Source: Oppiella nova
Lineage: Eukaryota; Arthropoda; Arachnida; Sarcoptiformes; Oppiidae
DNA: 30,409 bases
Assembly: GCA_905397405.1 (NCBI GenBank)
Contig: CAJPVJ010000251.1
Location: 1-30,409, forward strand
Direction of reading: 5' to 3'
How positions within the stretch are numbered: the stretch's first letter is position 1; every line of letters starts with the position of its first letter. Both the position numbers and the translations under genes were made by a program. The notes under the pieces are model-generated. The model searched no databases. It saw only the letters and a list, made by a program, of their open reading frames with translations, and had not been told where the DNA came from. Positions 21,786 through 30,409 of the stretch are shown one piece after another.

Positions 21786-22370
21786 ATCTTAAATTGTGAT
21801 AATTAACGATAATTTGTGGTTTAATTGATTAGTGGTTGCCTTAAATATAACCGTTTTTTAATTTTGAATGGACTTATATACTGAATTTGAGTGCATTTCA
21901 GCGCTAAGGATAATAATATGTTGAGATTCTAAAATTTTAATTTCAATACAATACATTGTTTTAACTGTTTAATAACTTATTTATTAACTTAGTTTTCGAA
22001 AAAATTAATAAATATTTAATTCAAAATATTCATAAAAATAAGATTGACTTAAAGCGTGTATTAAATACAATAAATTAAAGATTAATCTTCATATCAATTG
22101 TAGTTTTAAATACTTATTAAGTAGTGTTTGAGCTATAAATCAGATAATTTGTAACAAAAAAATTTGTAATCACCGGAGCTTCATGTCATAAAACAATACT
22201 AACTGTCATGCATTGTAATGAAATCATAGAAAATCATAGATAATATCGTATGAAATATTAAAATAAACATTTGTTTTTACAAATAGTGTACTGAATTGGT
22301 GTTTCCTATAAGAACGGTATGTTATTCCGAATGTATTCTTAATGAATGAAATGCAATGTTTAGCTGACAT
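21786..22370. other. Spacer upstream of the dynein light chain gene and downstream of NUDT18
   Basis: 585 nt, very AT-rich, with promoter of one minus-strand gene and 3' UTR of the other. No coding signal, RNA or repeat family recognised. Confidence 0.5.
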
Positions 22371-23630
22371 TCAAATTACATTTAAGAAGAGAGTCTTGTA
22401 TTTCGCGAGTTTACTCATGAGTAGGCCCTCGAGCTCGGGCTCCACCTGAAGCCAAGTGTACTCCTGTGTGGGAACCGACTCTTCCAATGGCACTTTGCAT
22501 ACGACTAATACAGTGAGACACAGACCATCGTGTTCTTTGCCGGGAATGCCGTTGTGCTCCACAGACAACACGCCGAAGGGTCGGTGCTCCGGCAGTTTCT
22601 CGGCGCTGAATATACTCTATAAACACGTTTAGACACACATATAAATCACTGGAATATAAGGTGTGGGGGCTGTCAGCGGCCAGACCTGCATAAAGCGCTT
22701 GAGAGCCGCGTGAAGACTGCGCGACGGGTTTAGTTCACAGACCGGCAGATGCGGCGACGGCTTCTCCGACACCAACACATGGAATCGATTGCTATTATCG
22801 CCGAAAGATTGCAACAAAAGTTAGCCAAACATAAGAGCAATGGGTTTGCGAAGCGATGACTCACTTCTCTTTCCTCCTGACGGCGCAGACCAGCCTTAAG
22901 AGCATCTGATGGTGCGGTCGAATGGCTGTGAACTGCGATTTGTGCCAAACCTCGCGATTCTCGCGGTATTGTCGCCCGAAGTCTATTAAACGCAAACAGT
23001 CGGCAGACCTGAGACTCAATGAGCCGATGTCTGACACCCAACAGGCCTGCAGAGACTCGCTGTCCGCCTGCGCCACAGTCTTCAGTTGGCCGCCGACTAT
23101 ACGCCCGGTGTATGTGAAGCGAAACCAATTCGCTTGACTCGACTCCACGAGTATGAGTGTCAACGGCTCGAACAGAAGGCCCGTCTCTTCGAGCACTTCC
23201 CTCTTCACGGCGTCTATGATCTGCTCGTTGGGGTCGACCCGACCGGCCGGCAGATACCATTGGCCGGCGTACCGACTCTTCGCCTCCTGCATCATCAGCA
23301 CCTCATCCGCGTCGTTGAACACAACGGCCGCCGCGATGTACGTCACCGTCTGGCCCACGATTGGCCGGAAGTCCTGCGACAACGACGTCTCCACTCCTTT
23401 GGACGCTTAAGAGGTAAAGACAACTGTTGTTAACCACAAAACACATACCAAGTGGTCGTGTTGTTTGCCAACAGATCCCACCAGCGAATGACAATCAATG
23501 ACATGAAATCAATACCCAATTCCTTGATCTGATGCTCGAGAGTGTAGTCACAATCAATGGGTCCGTCGATGTCCTCATCCACGGTCTCGCCATTCAGTAA
23601 TCGTTTCACTTTCGCTTCGATTGAATCCAT
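22371..23630 (-). CDS. NUDT18: Nudix hydrolase NUDT18 (8-oxo-(d)GDP phosphatase)
   Basis: The CDS is complement(join(22371..22616,22686..22791,22865..23405,23516..23630)), 335 aa, against 323 in human. Introns are 69, 73 and 110 nt, all in phase. The Nudix box GRVDPNEQIIDAVKREVLEE plus TGLL (93-115) fits G-x5-E-x7-REU-x-EE-x-GU exactly. QTVTYIAAAVVF, QEAKSRYAGQWYLPAGR and DSESLQACWV are NUDT18-like. The C-terminal half (NRFHVLVSEKPSPHLPV; HDGLCLTVLVVCKV; TWLQVEP) matches the extra domain found in NUDT18 but not in short Nudix enzymes. Family role: sanitises the nucleotide pool by degrading 8-oxo-dGDP and 8-oxo-GDP. The CDYTLEHQIKELASKG N-terminus resembles what I recall of arthropod orthologs and supports the start. 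It is head-to-head with OSTM1. Confidence 0.92.
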
Positions 23631-24861
23631 GGCTTGCGATGGTTGTTGTGAATGAGTGACTCACTAGAGAGACATATCTTAGTCGGGCGACAATGGGGTT
23701 GGAAGTGCTGTGAGTGACAGTCAGTGGAGATTCAGTGTCCAAACGGTCACGACTTGATTGAGAGGTTGGATGCGATCTATAGACCGGTTTTAAGGGGCTA
23801 TTGATTGCTATATCAGTCTCAATGTCCGTCACTTTGCTGTCAAACAACGCTTTTGAGTCACAAACACAACACTGCACTGCATTTGGCACTGCATTCGCAC
23901 TCCACTCGTATATAACGTTATACTTCATTGCAATCGTTTAGCACAACCGCCCCTTTATTACGCTAATTGTATGGTCGATGCGATTAAGTATGCGTTTGAT
24001 TAGCTACACCTTGCTCAATTACTGTCTAAATGTATCTTGAGATACGTATCGATGGGCTTGATTTAACCATAAAGTGTTACTTTCGGTGAATAAGTGGTGA
24101 GTGTGTGGGGGCGTCGCCCACTCAACCCATACACCCCTCACTGTCATGTATTGCGTAATGCATTTCGTAATAATTGTTTATTGATTTATGGCTTTTTTTA
24201 ATCATGAGTTTTGCCATTTAAATGTTAAATCTATTGATATATTCATGTTTGCTTGCAATTCATGTGATTTTTCAATACAATGTGTTTTGTGTTGACAACA
24301 CAATTGTGTCCATAATATATAGATAAGTGTGTGAAATGTGCCTAAAAATAGCGGTGAATAACAGTAAGCCTTTGATGCGAGAGATTAGACTAAATGTTGT
24401 CATGAATTGTATGGAGTATTGAGTGGTTTTGTTATAACAATAGCAGCGATCACTCACTCACTCAACACATTGTCTTTTGCCTCACAATTCAAACTATATA
24501 TCAATTTGTATTTTGTGTCTCAGATCGCATGAATGGTCTCTTTGAAAGTTTGACTTTTAAAAGTTTTACAATTTCCTATAAACAATGTATCCGGGTTAAT
24601 AGAAATGTGTGACCAAGTTAATTGTGAAGCTTAGTTCACAAGAAGTTGGTGCAAAAATTGCAGACATAGATGATAGGTGTGAATGATATTGAGGTTAGAA
24701 ATCGCATTCAATTGCATTAACATTACTGTCTATAAGTCACACTGTGTTAGGTTAGGTTATGACAATTTCTATGAATTCTATACTTTACATTAACCCTGGT
24801 CACATATTATCTACTCTAATTTTAAACACTGATATCGTTTATAGTAATCACAGAATAAGAG
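23631..24861. other. Divergent promoter region between NUDT18 and OSTM1
   Basis: 1.23 kb. The 300 bases next to NUDT18 have near-balanced composition and may be its 5' UTR; the rest is AT-rich. A GC-rich short inverted repeat GTGGG...CCCAC lies at about 24106-24122. A minus-strand frame from ATG 23928 overlaps the NUDT18 start out of frame and could be an upstream ORF if transcribed. No other gene seen. Confidence 0.45.
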
Positions 24862-26255
24862 ATGTCTACACACGTGATAATTGTGTTATTAGTGGTGATG
24901 AACTTAAGACATTTAACTGAATCGCGAGTGACTTTAGCCGAGAAACTGCCGCAAGAGTACAGTGCACTCACTGCCGGCATATCTGGCGATATGTCATCGA
25001 AATTAAACTCAAGAACTATTCACACAAGAAGTTTCACACAAAACACCAGCACTTATGCCATGGAAGAGAGTGTGAGACAATTGAGACAATACTTCGGCGA
25101 CCCCTCGCACAGGGAGGCGCCCACCTATCAGTGCCAATACATGGTCTCCTACTTCGGTCTAATACTGTTTGAGTTCATCAAATGTATTCTCATTAACGAG
25201 ATTCCGGGCAATATTTGTTTGGGTTGTCCTCAACAGTACACGGATCTGATCAGCGCTCACGAGGACCTCACCAATGGGTCCGTTAGTAACTGTTCCGACG
25301 GCTTCATCAACAAAGACAAACTCAATCTGATTCACAGCCTCTACAGCAGTGGTATATATCAGTGGACTGATGGCAACTGCGATAGTAAGCGATGAATAAC
25401 TTTATATAAAATTCTTATCACTTCTTAATACAAAATCTTTGAACAAACAATTCATTTGATTCTTAAGACTGTTTCGGTGGTAAAGACGAGTACCAGAATC
25501 TGGTCGTTCATAACGACACTCAATACTACTTCCAATTAACTGAAGACCATATGCTATGTCTGAACGGATCCTTCGCACACAATGACTCTTGTGTTGAATG
25601 TAAGGAATCGTTTCAAACTGTCAACGATTACTACGATTTGATGGCAAATAACTACTCAGACGGTGTGTGCAATGATATCATCGCATCGGTATGTATGAGC
25701 AGACAATCCGATTGATTCAAACGCATTGTGCGATAAATTGTCTTCATATCAGATGAAAGACATTCGGAAGCATTGGAGCGAAACCCTCGACTGTCCCACT
25801 GATTTCAAGTCGGGTCTCTACTTAGGTTTGGTCGTCATATCAGTCGCTGTTTTGCCGCTTAAAAATTGTCTTCATATCAGATGAAAGACATTCGGAAGCA
25901 TTGGAGCGAAACCCTCGACTGTCCCACAGATTTCAAGTCGGGTCTCTACTTAGGTTTGGTCGTCATATCAGTCGCTGTTTTGCCGCTTATTCTATACTTA
26001 ACCGGAAGACTCTTTTGTGTGGATAAAAGTAAAACTTTAATGAAACGTAAGACAAAACAATTGACAGCAATTGACACTCTGTTTAAAAAAACTCTTATTA
26101 TAATCACTAGAGAAAAGGTTATCGTCTTATCATTTGGGAAGTTCCGAAAGCGAACCACTCATTCGCTGATCGGATCAGACTTAAGGACTCTTTCGTTAAT
26201 TTTTATACAAATTATAAGTGATATAAACCAAACATTTCATTCATCGTACGATTAG
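24862..26255 (+). CDS. OSTM1: OSTM1, beta subunit of the lysosomal ClC-7 chloride/proton exchanger
   Basis: Exons are 24862..25384, 25468..25688 and 25881..26255, 372 aa, against 334 in human. N-terminal signal peptide (MSTHVIIVLLVVMNL...), then a cysteine-rich luminal region with the spaced pairs typical of the family (CLGCPQQYTDL; GNCDNCFGGKDEYQNL; CLNGSFAHNDSCVECKESFQTV), the KHWSETLDCP motif before the membrane, one transmembrane helix (GLYLGLVVISVAVLPLILYL) and a basic cytosolic tail. Several N-x-S/T sites suit a heavily glycosylated lysosomal protein. The A|GT..AAG|AC junction makes GNCDNC, parallel to ANCANC in human. The third exon is preceded by a 127-bp duplication containing its own acceptor and start. 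Splicing to the second copy gives an intact protein, whereas splicing to the first meets a stop. Confidence 0.9.
25735..25989. repeat. Tandem 127-bp duplication at the OSTM1 intron 2/exon 3 junction
   Basis: Copy 1 is 25735-25861 and copy 2 is 25863-25989, separated by a single A at 25862. The only difference is at 25800/25928 (T/A), third position of a Thr codon (ACT/ACA). Each copy includes the 3' end of the intron, its AG acceptor and the first 109 coding bases. Same geometry as 19155-19409. Confidence 0.97.
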
Positions 26256-26321
26256 TTATAACTTATAAGTCATAAAAACATATTTAAAATGAAAGTAAAT
26301 ATTTGGAAATGTTGTGAAAAT

Positions 26322-27397
26322 TTAACACTCCTTTCCAGTGGTGAGTAAAGACAACGCCTTCTGTAATTCAGTGATCGCCGTCGGTATGTCTTCGTATTGA
26401 AGAGCACTTCCAGCAAATTTGCAATACTTTTGCGCCGTTAGTATCTCTTCGGAACTCAAAGACATCCCATCTGTTAATGGATTTTAAAATTGTTGTTAAG
26501 TTTAATGTTATGAATAAATCTATATTTTCATAAATAAAACAAATGTATTACTCATTGCCGTAAGAGTGGCGGCGATCGGGTGGCGATCCGATGTATAACT
26601 GGTCCGAACGGATGGCTGATTAGCGGGAGCACTGGTAGAGCCCACACTCGGCACCTGTGGTTCCGGATTGTCTCCAACAATGTCAGTCGTATTATGATTA
26701 GAAGCCGACGGCACGTTTGGTAAACCAAAGTCGAAATCTTCGGCATCGGTTCCAGCGACAGGTCCGGGCACTGGTGTCTCTCCATTCTTCAGACACCTAC
26801 TGATGTAAATAGCCTTCCATTTAGCGTATTTGACTCGTCGAGCAATATCTTCGGGTATTTCCCCGAACACAGACAGCACTTCAAACAGATGGGAAGCGAT
26901 TAGGAATAGACGTGAAGTGTTCCTGAGCACATAAAACAATAAATTGCATCAAAATCTCAATCACAAATCCATTGATTGTCTCATTACTTAGAGGCGCGAC
27001 CTTCGCGATCATCATTATCTGCTTTGTTAAACATGTTTAGGGCGTAGTTCTCGACGTGCGCCTGACCTACCATCTCATTAGTGACCGCTTCGTTATCGTG
27101 TCTTAACTTCTTTTCCTAATTTCGCAGCAAATGAAACAATTGGGTCAGTGATCGCTATCAATGCTATCCTGTCTTGTGATTACATGCCTTTTCCAACCAA
27201 CCCATTAAACTCGTGAGAAATTTCACCGCTTCTGGAGATTTAGCGTCAATTTTGAGGCCATTCTGAACGCAACAAAATCGCAACCAATAGCCTAACGTTG
27301 GGTCCGTTTTCTCGAGGTCTGAAGCGATTCGCATAAATGTCTGCAATGGCTTAAGACTCGAAGGCACCGCCGGAAAGGGATCAATATTTTGTGCCAT
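26322..27397 (-). CDS. VTA1: VTA1/LIP5, activator of the VPS4 ATPase in the ESCRT pathway
   Basis: The CDS is complement(join(26322..26470,26552..26922,26988..27115,27188..27397)), 285 aa, against 307 in human. The N-terminal domain of two MIT-like bundles (about 1-150) has IASDLEKTDPTLGYWLRFC and NEAVTNEMVGQAHVENYALNMF, then FGEIPEDIARRVKYAKWKA and CLKNGETPVPGP. A Pro/Ser/Asn-rich linker follows. The C-terminal VSL domain (AQKYCKFAGSALQYED, TAITELQKALSLLTTGKE) binds and stimulates VPS4. Introns are 81, 65 and 72 nt. The first one starts with GC rather than GT (AAAAG|GCATGT): only this donor gives the right phase, and the resulting LEKEKKLRHDNEA has the same length as human LEALKKQLGDNEA. The stop codon is 66 bp from that of OSTM1. 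Confidence 0.93.
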
Positions 27398-27650
27398 TTA
27401 TTACAATTCAAATCAGTTACTGAATGACAATCAAAAACACACTCTATATGTAGAAAAAAGAAATAACAAAAAATAGACAAAATTATTACAAAATCACTTA
27501 AAACTTAAAAACTTATTCTTTTTATAAATATATGACTATTTGAATGATTAGATTAAATACATTTAAAATATATTATAATAAGATTTGTTATATTTGTCAG
27601 AAAAAACACATGAAATGTCATTAAAATAGTTGTGGCTTTGGTTCAAGCTG

Positions 27651-28343
27651 TCATTTGCACTCTTCAGGCTCAGTGTCTAACCACCAGTTGTCGGGAAACA
27701 AGTACTTCTGTATTTCGATGCCCTCGTGAGGCACCGGTAGCCTCAACGACATAAACACCTCTGTGGGCATGGGTTTGGCGATAAGTCTTGTGGGGAAACA
27801 GTGGATGAGATCGCAATTGTCTGGCGGTATCAACCGGTTCTTCCACCCGACGCGACGGTAATTACCGTTCGTCTCCTCAAACAAATACAGTCTGACTATT
27901 GGTTTGCGGGAACCGTTGGGCGACACGAGGTATACGCCGTCGGAGGACTGGTAGGTCAGCGTCAGGCCGTGCCGTTTGAAGGCCCGTATGAGCGACGCCT
28001 CCTCGTGTCGGACCAGCTCTTCGTTGAGTAGACACACGTCAATGGTTTGGTGCCACCGGAGCGGCCCCTTCACGGCCAGTGACCCCCACAGGGAGTCGTA
28101 GCACAAGAAGTACGTGATATCTAATGTCTGCAACACTTCCTTCACCAACACGTCCAGCGTTTCGCTCATTTTGATGCGGGTTTCGGGCGGCACTTCACAC
28201 ACCACTTGCCGGTCGTATGCCCCACCGGTGGACCCATTGATGGCCGACACCAGCGAATGTATTATGAGATACAAAACCAAAACAATTAAAGCCGTAAACA
28301 AAACAAATCGCAATTTTCGCCGTATCTTCAGAAACAAAATCAT
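27651..28343 (-). CDS. LicD/FKRP-like type II membrane protein
   Basis: Single exon, 230 aa. Short basic cytosolic N-terminus (LKIRRKLR), one signal-anchor helix (about 11-33), then a luminal domain with the layout of LicD/fukutin-related nucleotidyltransferases: ITYFLCYDSLWGSLAVKGPL (76-95) corresponds to the 'dYGTLLGa.RhGdiiPWDdDiD' region. The family's acidic run is replaced by R-W-H-Q-T-I-D-V, leaving only Asp102. Later PIVRLYLFEE parallels the family's 'DLWPFY'. Human FKRP transfers ribitol-phosphate to alpha-dystroglycan, but this protein is much shorter than FKRP (495 aa) and may be inactive or another branch. The frame is open upstream to a GTG at 28418; I start at the first ATG, 28343. 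It is head-to-head with EDC4. Confidence 0.6.
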   Translation of the reverse strand: MILFLKIRRKLRFVLFTALIVLVLYLIIHSLVSAINGSTGGAYDRQVVCEVPPETRIKMSETLDVLVKEVLQTLDITYFLCYDSLWGSLAVKGPLRWHQTIDVCLLNEELVRHEEASLIRAFKRHGLTLTYQSSDGVYLVSPNGSRKPIVRLYLFEETNGNYRRVGWKNRLIPPDNCDLIHCFPTRLIAKPMPTEVFMSLRLPVPHEGIEIQKYLFPDNWWLDTEPEECK

Positions 28344-28924
28344 TGTTTTTGTGGTCAGAAGAGCTGTCTTTACGTCTCGTTTGCCCTCATGTTTGCTCTT
28401 CACTCGCGTTTCGGACACTTATTATCTATAAGTCTTTGCTATCATATCATGGATTATCTCACCTTTTCGTCCAAATCACTGCCAATTACTGTTAATGTGA
28501 CTCAAAAATGACAAACAAATCGTTGGTTTACTGTTGCATTCAAGCAGTCATTGAATCACTTCTTGCACTGAAAGCCCAACAGAAATGAAATGAAAACACT
28601 TTGAAAACCCATCCCCTCGTAAGCCACTCCCCCGCTCCCCCATTCACTATAAACTGGACTTTTGATGAATAATTAAGCAATTAATTAAGCATTTTATATA
28701 ATACTTACTTTAATCGCACGGATAATCGCCAAAAATGCCTCTTAAATGCCGATTAGACTTAAAATGTAAGCATTAATCCAATTGTGAATCACTTTTATTA
28801 TTGATTCACAGCATCGCGACCTCTGGTGATGGGCAGCAATGCGTTGATTCATATTATTTTACACACCGTATCAGCGAATAGGGTGTGAAGGGGGGCAGCA
28901 GGTGTAGGGGTGCAGCCGATGAGT

Positions 28925-28944
28925 TACACATAGACTTATGTGTA
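28925..28944. promoter_or_regulatory. Perfect 8-bp inverted repeat in a shared promoter
   Basis: Arms TACACATA and TATGTGTA flank GACT. It sits about 320 bases before the EDC4 start and 580 bases before the LicD-like start, next to G-rich sequence. Could be a dimeric factor site or chance; there is no direct evidence of function. Confidence 0.3.
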
Positions 28945-29160
28945 GGGATTCATATGAGCAGTAATATGGGTAACACTGGGTGTGAATGACTCAAAACGCG
29001 TGCATTTCACACGATTGCCAATTGAGTGGAAAACCTCTCATTGAATGACAAAAAAGACTCGACTTTTAGCTGAAGATCAGTGAATCAATTGTGACATTAA
29101 ATCAGTTTCTCGTCCCAAGACACACATCGAGACCAGTCCAAGAGCCGCGGAGACCACGTG

Positions 29161-29257
29161 GTAAGTGATAGACAGGCTGTCAACGCCACTGCGACCGCAC
29201 ATGAATTGATTGAATGCATTATCATTGCGATTAGCGGTTAGATTTTGGTGTTGATAG
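29161..29257 (+). other. Possible 5' UTR intron of EDC4
   Basis: CACGTG|GTAAGTGA is an excellent donor at 29161. TTGGTGTTGATAG at 29257 is an acceptable acceptor ten bases before the EDC4 ATG. The size (97 nt) is typical for this window. Unconfirmed without transcripts. Confidence 0.4.
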
Positions 29258-29267
29258 ACCCGGAAGA

Positions 29268-30409
29268 ATGTCAGCCACGAGTCAACTCAAAGAGCTACTG
29301 AATCTGACATCGTTTGGTGGGATAATGAGCGCATCCAATGGGCCGCAAATGGCCGCAAATCAGCTGAACGACTTGAACACCACTCACACGAACATCGCTA
29401 ACAACATGACTGTCCGGCGCCACAGTCTCGCCAACAACTGCACCATCAAAGTGGACACCACTTCCACGGAATGCCTGTTCGACGTGATGGCCGTCCGGGT
29501 GGCCATCGAGGGCCACACGTCCACCAACTCGTACTTCACGAAAGTGGAGCGATTGGTCGACTTTAACTGGGATTTGAGTCCGAACTGCAATTGGCTGGCG
29601 GTGTCCAACCGGAAGCCGTTCATCGCGTATGTGATCAGTCGGTTTTCGCGGCCGCAGACCTCGCGACAGCCCAATGTGTCGGTCAGCGACTCCGCTGTGA
29701 ACCAAATGATACGTATAATGAATTACGAGACGAGGGGCCGGTGTCTGGCGAAGGGTGTCTTTCATCAGCCAATAGCCGACCTCTCGTTCGCCATAAACTC
29801 GATCTCATCGAGTAGTCTGGATGTGAGTAAACTGGCCGTCGCTGATAGGGGCGGGAATGTCTACATCTATAGCCTGAAGGAGGAGAGCGGCGACATACAG
29901 GCGCACCAGATCTTGGAGATCGTCAACGACGGCAGTAAACACGATTTGGTGCGACTCTCGTGGTGTCCATACATTCCCAGCGACGAAGACGATCTCGTAG
30001 TGGAAGGCGATCCCGGACTCACTCTAGCGTTGAGCTGTGATAATAGGGTCGAGTTGTTTGCCATCGATCTGCTGCAGAGTCTGTATAAGGAGTCGGTGGT
30101 CGTCGAGGTGTCGAAACTGAAGGCCTCCAACACCGGGTATCAGCTGATAGAGAAGGCCCACGAGAGGCCTATTGTCTCCCTGTCCATCGCACAAGAGGTG
30201 ACCGCCATCTGCACGGCAGGGCTCGACGATAAGATCCGGTTCTATTCCGTGGCACTCAATCAGAATCCACCGCCGATTCAGTCAAAGAAGTTTCTGAAGG
30301 AATGGAATCTGTGTGACGAGTATCAGTACTACGAAAGGGATGACCACATGAACGCCTTCTACTTCTTGGACGACTTCGATTACCTCCTGAGCCAACCGGA
30401 GCCCATATT
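29268..30409 (+). CDS. EDC4: EDC4/Ge-1/Hedls, enhancer of mRNA decapping 4 (5' part)
   Basis: An uninterrupted frame of 380 codons opens at ATG 29268 (MSATSQLKELLNLTSFGGIM) and runs past the right edge, so the gene is partial. It covers most of the N-terminal WD40-type domain: CNWLAVSNRKPFIAYVISR, DLSFA, LAVADRGGNVYIYSL (human ACLDEAGNLFVWRL), LVRLSWCPYIPSDEDD (human RRIIWCPFIPEESED), LALSCDNRVELFAIDLL, VTAICTAGLDDKIRFYSV and KFLKEWNLCDE (human CLHEWKPHDG). Family role: P-body scaffold that joins DCP2 to its activator DCP1 through the WD domain and a C-terminal helical region, which lies outside this window. Long opposite-strand open frames here are shadows of its GC-rich coding sequence. Full-length proteins are about 1,400 aa. 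Confidence 0.9.
   Translation, partial: MSATSQLKELLNLTSFGGIMSASNGPQMAANQLNDLNTTHTNIANNMTVRRHSLANNCTIKVDTTSTECLFDVMAVRVAIEGHTSTNSYFTKVERLVDFNWDLSPNCNWLAVSNRKPFIAYVISRFSRPQTSRQPNVSVSDSAVNQMIRIMNYETRGRCLAKGVFHQPIADLSFAINSISSSSLDVSKLAVADRGGNVYIYSLKEESGDIQAHQILEIVNDGSKHDLVRLSWCPYIPSDEDDLVVEGDPGLTLALSCDNRVELFAIDLLQSLYKESVVVEVSKLKASNTGYQLIEKAHERPIVSLSIAQEVTAICTAGLDDKIRFYSVALNQNPPPIQSKKFLKEWNLCDEYQYYERDDHMNAFYFLDDFDYLLSQPEPI

Larger units (their letters stand above)
28344..29267. other. Divergent promoter region between LicD-like gene and EDC4
   Basis: 924 nt. It includes a less AT-rich core at about 28800-28990 with several G runs, a perfect 8-bp inverted repeat TACACATA/TATGTGTA with a 4-base loop (28925-28944), and a duplicated TAATTAAGCA word near 28670-28693. 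The right end is the EDC4 leader with a probable intron. No further gene seen. Confidence 0.45.

Noticed and set aside
23575-23928. 117-codon minus-strand open frame upstream of NUDT18
   Set aside because: It overlaps the true NUDT18 start out of frame, resembles no family and is Ser/Thr-rich by composition. At most an upstream ORF in the leader.
24747-24759. TTAGGTTAGGTTA, two and a half units of the arthropod telomere repeat
   Set aside because: Too short for an interstitial telomere tract, and expected by chance in AT-rich sequence.
28870-28915. Possible G-quadruplex in the LicD-like/EDC4 spacer
   Set aside because: Only three separate G runs of three or more can be used cleanly. Too weak to claim.
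29295-29765. 156-codon open frame antisense to EDC4
   Set aside because: Arg/His/Val-rich product typical of the reverse strand of a GC-rich coding exon. The plus-strand frame is clearly EDC4.

Overview
The window is nuclear DNA of a compact animal genome. Thirteen protein-coding genes lie in 30.4 kb. They have few introns, nearly all 61-125 nt with standard GT-AG ends, and gene-dense stretches are separated by AT-rich spacers of 0.3-1.3 kb. The gene set (EDC4, NUDT18, WDTC1, OSTM1, VTA1, LARGE, cobalamin-dependent methionine synthase) is metazoan. Clear orthologs of LARGE and of B12-dependent methionine synthase, which as I recall Drosophila lacks, together with the very small introns, suggest a non-insect arthropod, most likely a mite. 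That placement is inference. I see no transposon, retroelement, viral fossil, tRNA, rRNA or CRISPR array.

Layout, left to right (+/- is strand): GLYR1 (+), a secreted multi-module Cu/Zn superoxide dismutase (-), NDUFA12 (-), MEK1/2 (+), methionine synthase MTR (+), LARGE glycosyltransferase (-), WDTC1/adipose (+), a divergent LC8-type dynein light chain (-), NUDT18 (-), OSTM1 (+), VTA1/LIP5 (-), a LicD/FKRP-like membrane protein (-), and the 5' part of EDC4/Ge-1 (+), which runs off the right edge. Four gene pairs are head-to-head (NDUFA12/MEK, LARGE/WDTC1, NUDT18/OSTM1, LicD-like/EDC4) with 0.9-1.3 kb between start codons. Four are tail-to-tail (GLYR1/SOD, MTR/LARGE, WDTC1/dynein light chain, OSTM1/VTA1). 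The OSTM1 and VTA1 stop codons are only 66 bp apart. The genes are mostly unrelated housekeeping functions. The only thematic links are LARGE with the LicD/FKRP-like protein (dystroglycan-type glycosylation) and OSTM1 with VTA1 (endolysosomal system).

Three things stand out. (1) The superoxide dismutase keeps every metal ligand but is 599 residues long. It has a signal peptide, a 14-histidine cluster, a 46-residue His-rich insertion carrying an RSKR site inside the SOD barrel, and a basic tail like that of vertebrate EC-SOD. (2) Two coding exons 6.6 kb apart, in WDTC1 and OSTM1, each carry a tandem duplication of exactly 127 bp. In each the copies are separated by one A and differ by one synonymous base, which looks like an assembly signature rather than biology. 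(3) A ~52-bp sequence containing an ATTAAA signal occurs twice in inverted orientation, 18.7 kb apart, both times just downstream of a stop codon and in the sense direction of the gene. Smaller oddities are a GC-AG intron in VTA1, a one-base frame break in the dynein light chain gene, a degenerate acidic motif in the LicD-like protein, a lost catalytic lysine in GLYR1 and a nearly absent proline-rich insert in MEK.

Exon boundaries were placed by eye from splice consensus, reading-frame phase and recalled family sequences. No alignment or database search was run.
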